Assembly: GCF_000724625.1 (NCBI RefSeq) | Contig: NZ_CP007139.1 | Coordinates: 1,178,001 to 1,242,000 of the forward strand | From: Fimbriimonas ginsengisoli Gsoil 348 | GTDB taxonomy: Bacteria > Armatimonadota > Fimbriimonadia > Fimbriimonadales > Fimbriimonadaceae | Direction: 5' to 3' | Length of the DNA: 64,000 nucleotides | Shown here: positions 61,156 through 64,000 of the stretch, piece by piece | How positions within the stretch are numbered: the stretch's first letter is position 1 | How the letters are laid out: each line of letters starts with the position of its first letter | Notes under the pieces: generated by a model | Seen by the model: the letters and a program-made list of their open reading frames with translations, nothing else | What the model was told of the DNA's origin: nothing | The model's database searches: none | Made by a program: the position numbers and the translations under genes

Positions 61156-62871
61156 ATGAGCGACGAGAACGAACTGAACTCGCTCAGAGAGCAACTAGAC
61201 GCCGCCTTAAAGCGGAACGCCGAGTTGGAGCAAAAACTCCAACAACAAGAAACGGCGGCCGCTCAGTCGGCGTCTGTTCGTGGCTCCGCCGAGTCCGTGG
61301 ACGTCGCCCCGATTAACGAGGCCGACGTCACCCTTCGACGCCTGGTACAGCGCATTGCGATGATTCTCCAAGCGGAGAAGATCGTAATCATGTTCCACGA
61401 CCGCGAAAGCGGGGAGTTGATGGGGATTCCGCCTAGTTATGGTGTGGAAGAAGAAAAGCTCAAGCTGTTCCGCATCCGGGCGAGCCATGGCATTTCCGGC
61501 CATGTCTTCCGCGAAGCGACGCCGCTGATCTTCCACGACATCATGAACGACCCTCGCGCTCAAGAGGACCCGTTCGCGCTACTGCATGTCTCCAACGGTC
61601 TCACCGTTCCCCTCGTTATCGAGAAGCGGGATGAAGAGAACCGGGTAATCGAGCGCACGACCATCGGCGTGCTGCACGCGTTCAATAAGCGGCACGGAGA
61701 AGATTTCAACGACGAGGACGTCCGGCTGCTCGAGCGGATGGCTCGAAACGTCGGATCGATCATCGCGAACCTGCAACTCTACCAAGAGGCGATTCAGAAG
61801 CGCCAAGAGCTGGTCCAAACGTTCGAGGCACTTACTGCCGGCCTCATGCTCGTTTCGAGTGAAGGACGCATCAGCCAGATCAACTCGTCCGCTCGGGCGA
61901 TCTTCGATCTCGGACCCGAGACCGTCGGCAAGGACCTGCAAGCGACGATCCCCGTTCCGGAGCTGTTTAACATCGTCCAGAACGCCCGAGAGAACACCGA
62001 AGGCGGCAAGGGCGAGATCCAAGTCCATGTCGCCGGCAGCGAGCGGATTTACGAAGCGCAGGCCGCTTCGGTGCACGGCGAGGACGGTAAGGACCTCGGC
62101 GTCGTGGTCATCCTCAACGATGTCACCGACATGCGGAACATCGACAAGATGAAGTCCAGCTTTGTCGCGATGGCTTCGCACGAGCTCCGAACGCCGCTTA
62201 CCGCGATCAAGGGTTTCAGCTCAACGCTTCTCGAGGGTCTCGATGCCGACCTTTACACGAAGGAAGACCAGCGCGAATTCCTCGGAATCGTGGTCTCCGA
62301 GTGCGACCGGCTTCGGCGCCTCATCGACGACCTCCTCAACACCTCTCGGATTGAATCGGGCGAGTCGCTCCAGCCTAACTACTCGCGCTTCCCGCTTCTC
62401 CCGCTTCTCGAGAAATCGGTCGCGGTTCAGCAGCAGGCAAGCAGCAAGCACCGCGTTCTGCTTCAGGTCCACAACGCCCTGCCTGAAACGATCGTCGGGG
62501 ACGAGGACAAGCTCGATCAGATTCTGACGAACCTGCTCAACAACGCCATCAAGTACAGCCCGAACGGCGGCGACGTCACCGTTCACGCGAAGAACGAAGG
62601 CGAGTCGACGCTGATCGGCGTGGAAGACCAGGGAATGGGAATTCCGAAGGAGCACCTCCAGAGGGTCTTCGAGAAGTTTCACCGGGTCAACAACGACGAC
62701 AACCGGAAGATCTACGGCACTGGACTCGGCCTCTTCCTAGTCCACCACTTGGTCACTCAAGTTCACATGGGTGAGATCTGGGCGGAGTCGGAAGTCGGCA
62801 AGGGCTCAACCTTCTGGGTTCGCATCCCGAACGAGTTGGACATCGAGAAGGCCAAGCAAGCGAACGAGTAG
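61156..62871 (+). CDS. GAF-PAS sensor histidine kinase
   Basis: 571 residues from ATG 61156; other in-frame codons up to 61057 are possible and the ribosome site is weak. 5-35: coiled coil (NSLREQLDAALKRNAELEQKLQQQ). 60-225: GAF domain (LVQRIAMILQAEKIVIMFHD, IRASHGISGHVFREA, VGSIIANLQLYQEA). 230-330: PAS (TFEALTAGLMLVSSEGRISQINSSARAIF). 345-571: HisKA with FVAMASHELRTPLTAIKGF, phospho-acceptor His near residue 339; HATPase with DQILTNLLNNAIKYSPNGG, VEDQGMGIP and GTGLGLFLVHHLV. Cytosolic redox- or ligand-type sensor. A very strong terminator follows. Confidence 0.93.
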   Translation: MSDENELNSLREQLDAALKRNAELEQKLQQQETAAAQSASVRGSAESVDVAPINEADVTLRRLVQRIAMILQAEKIVIMFHDRESGELMGIPPSYGVEEEKLKLFRIRASHGISGHVFREATPLIFHDIMNDPRAQEDPFALLHVSNGLTVPLVIEKRDEENRVIERTTIGVLHAFNKRHGEDFNDEDVRLLERMARNVGSIIANLQLYQEAIQKRQELVQTFEALTAGLMLVSSEGRISQINSSARAIFDLGPETVGKDLQATIPVPELFNIVQNARENTEGGKGEIQVHVAGSERIYEAQAASVHGEDGKDLGVVVILNDVTDMRNIDKMKSSFVAMASHELRTPLTAIKGFSSTLLEGLDADLYTKEDQREFLGIVVSECDRLRRLIDDLLNTSRIESGESLQPNYSRFPLLPLLEKSVAVQQQASSKHRVLLQVHNALPETIVGDEDKLDQILTNLLNNAIKYSPNGGDVTVHAKNEGESTLIGVEDQGMGIPKEHLQRVFEKFHRVNNDDNRKIYGTGLGLFLVHHLVTQVHMGEIWAESEVGKGSTFWVRIPNELDIEKAKQANE

Positions 62872-62899
62872 CACGAAGCCGGCAATTTGTTGGCTCGAA

Positions 62900-62938
62900 C
62901 ACGGAGGCTCTGAATTCTACGAATTCAGAGCCTCCGTG
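62900..62938 (+). terminator. Perfect 18-bp terminator hairpin
   Basis: CACGGAGGCTCTGAATTC (62900-62917) pairs exactly with GAATTCAGAGCCTCCGTG (62921-62938), loop TAC, 28 nt after the kinase stop. The most stable hairpin in the window. Confidence 0.85.
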
Positions 62939-62976
62939 ACTAATGGCCTATTCTATTTGCACCGATTATTAGCAGC

Positions 62977-63990
62977 GTGGGGGCGACAGCCAGGCTCAAT
63001 CGGGAATCTGCTTACGGAATCGCAGAAACAAGCCGCTCCGAAGCGCCTGCCTCGGAGGTTCGATCCGGGCTGCCCACGGTCCCGGGCACGGATGCTCCAA
63101 AGCTCAGTGAGAACATCCTTGCCTTCCGGATTCTCGGTTTGTACCTCGCGATTGGGTTGGTCTATCTTTTGATCGCATCGAGAGGAGCCCCGCTCCTCCG
63201 CAACCCCGACGGCCATTGGCGAGAGCTGATGCTGGAAAACGCCATCTTTCTGGTGGTCACTTCGTTCGTTGTCTTCTTTCTATCTCGTCGCGGCTTTCAC
63301 GAGCTCTTATTGGCAAGGCAAGACGCGGCAAGGTCCAAGGTCGAACTTGTGCACCGCTTGGCCGTGGTGGCGGAGTGGAAGGACGACACGATCGGTGGGC
63401 ATAACTACCGGATCGCGCGAAGCGCGCAAATTATCGCCATTCGCATGGGTGTCCCGGAGCAGCGCGCCCGGCTGATCTTCCATGGGGCGGTGCTGCACGA
63501 CATAGGGAAAGTGGGCATGCCGGACTACCTCCTCCGCAAAGACGGCATTTTCACGCCCGAAGAGCGGCGTCTCATGGAACGCCACGTTCTATTGGGAGCC
63601 GCCCTCTTGGAAGGGAGCGACGACGACCTGCTCAGCGTCGCCCGGACGATCGCCCTGACCCACCACGAGAACTGGGACGGGTCCGGCTATCCGCACGGCT
63701 TGGCCCGTACAGAGATCCCGGTGGAGGGCCGGATCGTGGCGGTCTGCGACGTTCTTGACGCGTTGCTCAGCGAACGGTCATACAAGGACGCCTGGAACGC
63801 TTCCGCGGCGGTGCAGTTCATCATCGAGCAAAGCGGCCGTAAATTCGACCCCGCCGTGGTCGATACGATGCTCCACACCCTGCCGGACATCGTCGCAATT
63901 CGAGAGGAAGTCCCCAACGACCCTTGGATCGCCTGGCAGCATCAGAAGAACCGCCTAATGCGCGATGAAGCCACCCGGGTTCGGCTCTAA
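62977..63990 (+). CDS. HD-GYP-like phosphodiesterase with membrane anchor
   Basis: 337 residues from GTG 62977. Two membrane helices (AFRILGLYLAIGLVYLLIA near 50, LENAIFLVVTSFVVFFL near 88). HD domain: HNYRIARSAQIIA, HD in AVLHDIGKVGMPDYLLRK near residue 175, HHE and DGSGYP in LTHHENWDGSGYPHGL near 230, and EGRIVAVCDVLDALLSERSYKD. The full set of HD-GYP metal ligands is present, so it should hydrolyse c-di-GMP or a related signal. Membrane sensing part is short. It follows the GAF-PAS kinase but behind a strong terminator. Confidence 0.9.
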   Translation: MGATARLNRESAYGIAETSRSEAPASEVRSGLPTVPGTDAPKLSENILAFRILGLYLAIGLVYLLIASRGAPLLRNPDGHWRELMLENAIFLVVTSFVVFFLSRRGFHELLLARQDAARSKVELVHRLAVVAEWKDDTIGGHNYRIARSAQIIAIRMGVPEQRARLIFHGAVLHDIGKVGMPDYLLRKDGIFTPEERRLMERHVLLGAALLEGSDDDLLSVARTIALTHHENWDGSGYPHGLARTEIPVEGRIVAVCDVLDALLSERSYKDAWNASAAVQFIIEQSGRKFDPAVVDTMLHTLPDIVAIREEVPNDPWIAWQHQKNRLMRDEATRVRL

Positions 63991-64000
63991 CCGCTCGTAA

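Noticed and set aside
1-64000. CRISPR arrays, rRNA, transposases, integrases, phage structural genes
   Set aside because: None seen on either strand.

Overview
The window looks like a chromosomal segment from a GC-rich (about 60%) bacterium, most likely Armatimonadota of the Fimbriimonas type. This is an inference from a prepilin-like protein with a class III-type signal and a C-terminal H-x-x-DG-like segment, many secreted glycosidases and peptidases, Tat-exported oxidoreductases, carotenoid-type genes and sensor kinases scattered among small operons. There is no rRNA, CRISPR array, phage structural gene, transposase or integrase. One tRNA-Val(CAC) is present.

Layout. 1-6.3 kb: a phosphoesterase cut by the window edge, a TPR-thioredoxin-fold protein and a lipoprotein. 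6.5-10.1 kb: a tight LacI regulator / prepilin-like / small membrane protein / GH30 operon with a near-perfect operator palindrome over the ribosome binding site. 10.2-15.8 kb: a redox cluster (QorB-like quinone oxidoreductase, an AraC-DUF899 fusion, a tiny Cys-rich exported peptide, a second DUF899 protein, an FAD-Rieske oxidoreductase) and a membrane-anchored hypothetical. 15.9-24.6 kb: a secreted CxxCH protein, GH95 and GH51 glycosidases, an orphan double-HAMP protein and a large secreted protein. 24.6-32.4 kb: an island-like stretch with a dead alpha/beta hydrolase fragment, the two-gene IetAS anti-phage system (AAA ATPase plus subtilase), a winged-helix regulator with an M13 peptidase, and tRNA-Val. 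tRNA 3'-end fragments lie at both sides of this stretch. 32.4-41.5 kb, all on the minus strand: an overlapping membrane protein / alpha-2-macroglobulin / VanW operon, then DUF4037 and a GH140-like glycosidase. 41.8-64 kb: MpsC-like protein, class I FBP aldolase, MarR, two phytanoyl-CoA-dioxygenase-like enzymes, a response-regulator/glutaredoxin/thioredoxin-reductase-like fusion coupled to a CNB-histidine kinase, a MocR-like regulator, a Gfo/Idh/MocA enzyme, an M14 peptidase, cupin, GH43, phytoene synthase with an acyltransferase, paired helical secreted proteins, a response regulator, a Lon-substrate-binding-domain protein, a GAF-PAS histidine kinase and an HD-GYP protein.

How the genes fit together. 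The glycosidases (GH30, GH95, GH51, GH140-like, GH43) fit the side chains of plant pectin and arabinogalactan, suggesting a saprophyte on plant polymers. Many transcription units carry a TANNNT -10 box 5-9 nt before the start codon with no Shine-Dalgarno, which points to leaderless mRNAs. Other genes, mostly inside operons or behind operator-like repeats, have ordinary ribosome binding sites. The least familiar pieces are the redox receiver/kinase pair, the MocR-like regulator without its PLP lysine, the AraC-DUF899/Cys-rich peptide unit and the orphan HAMP protein.
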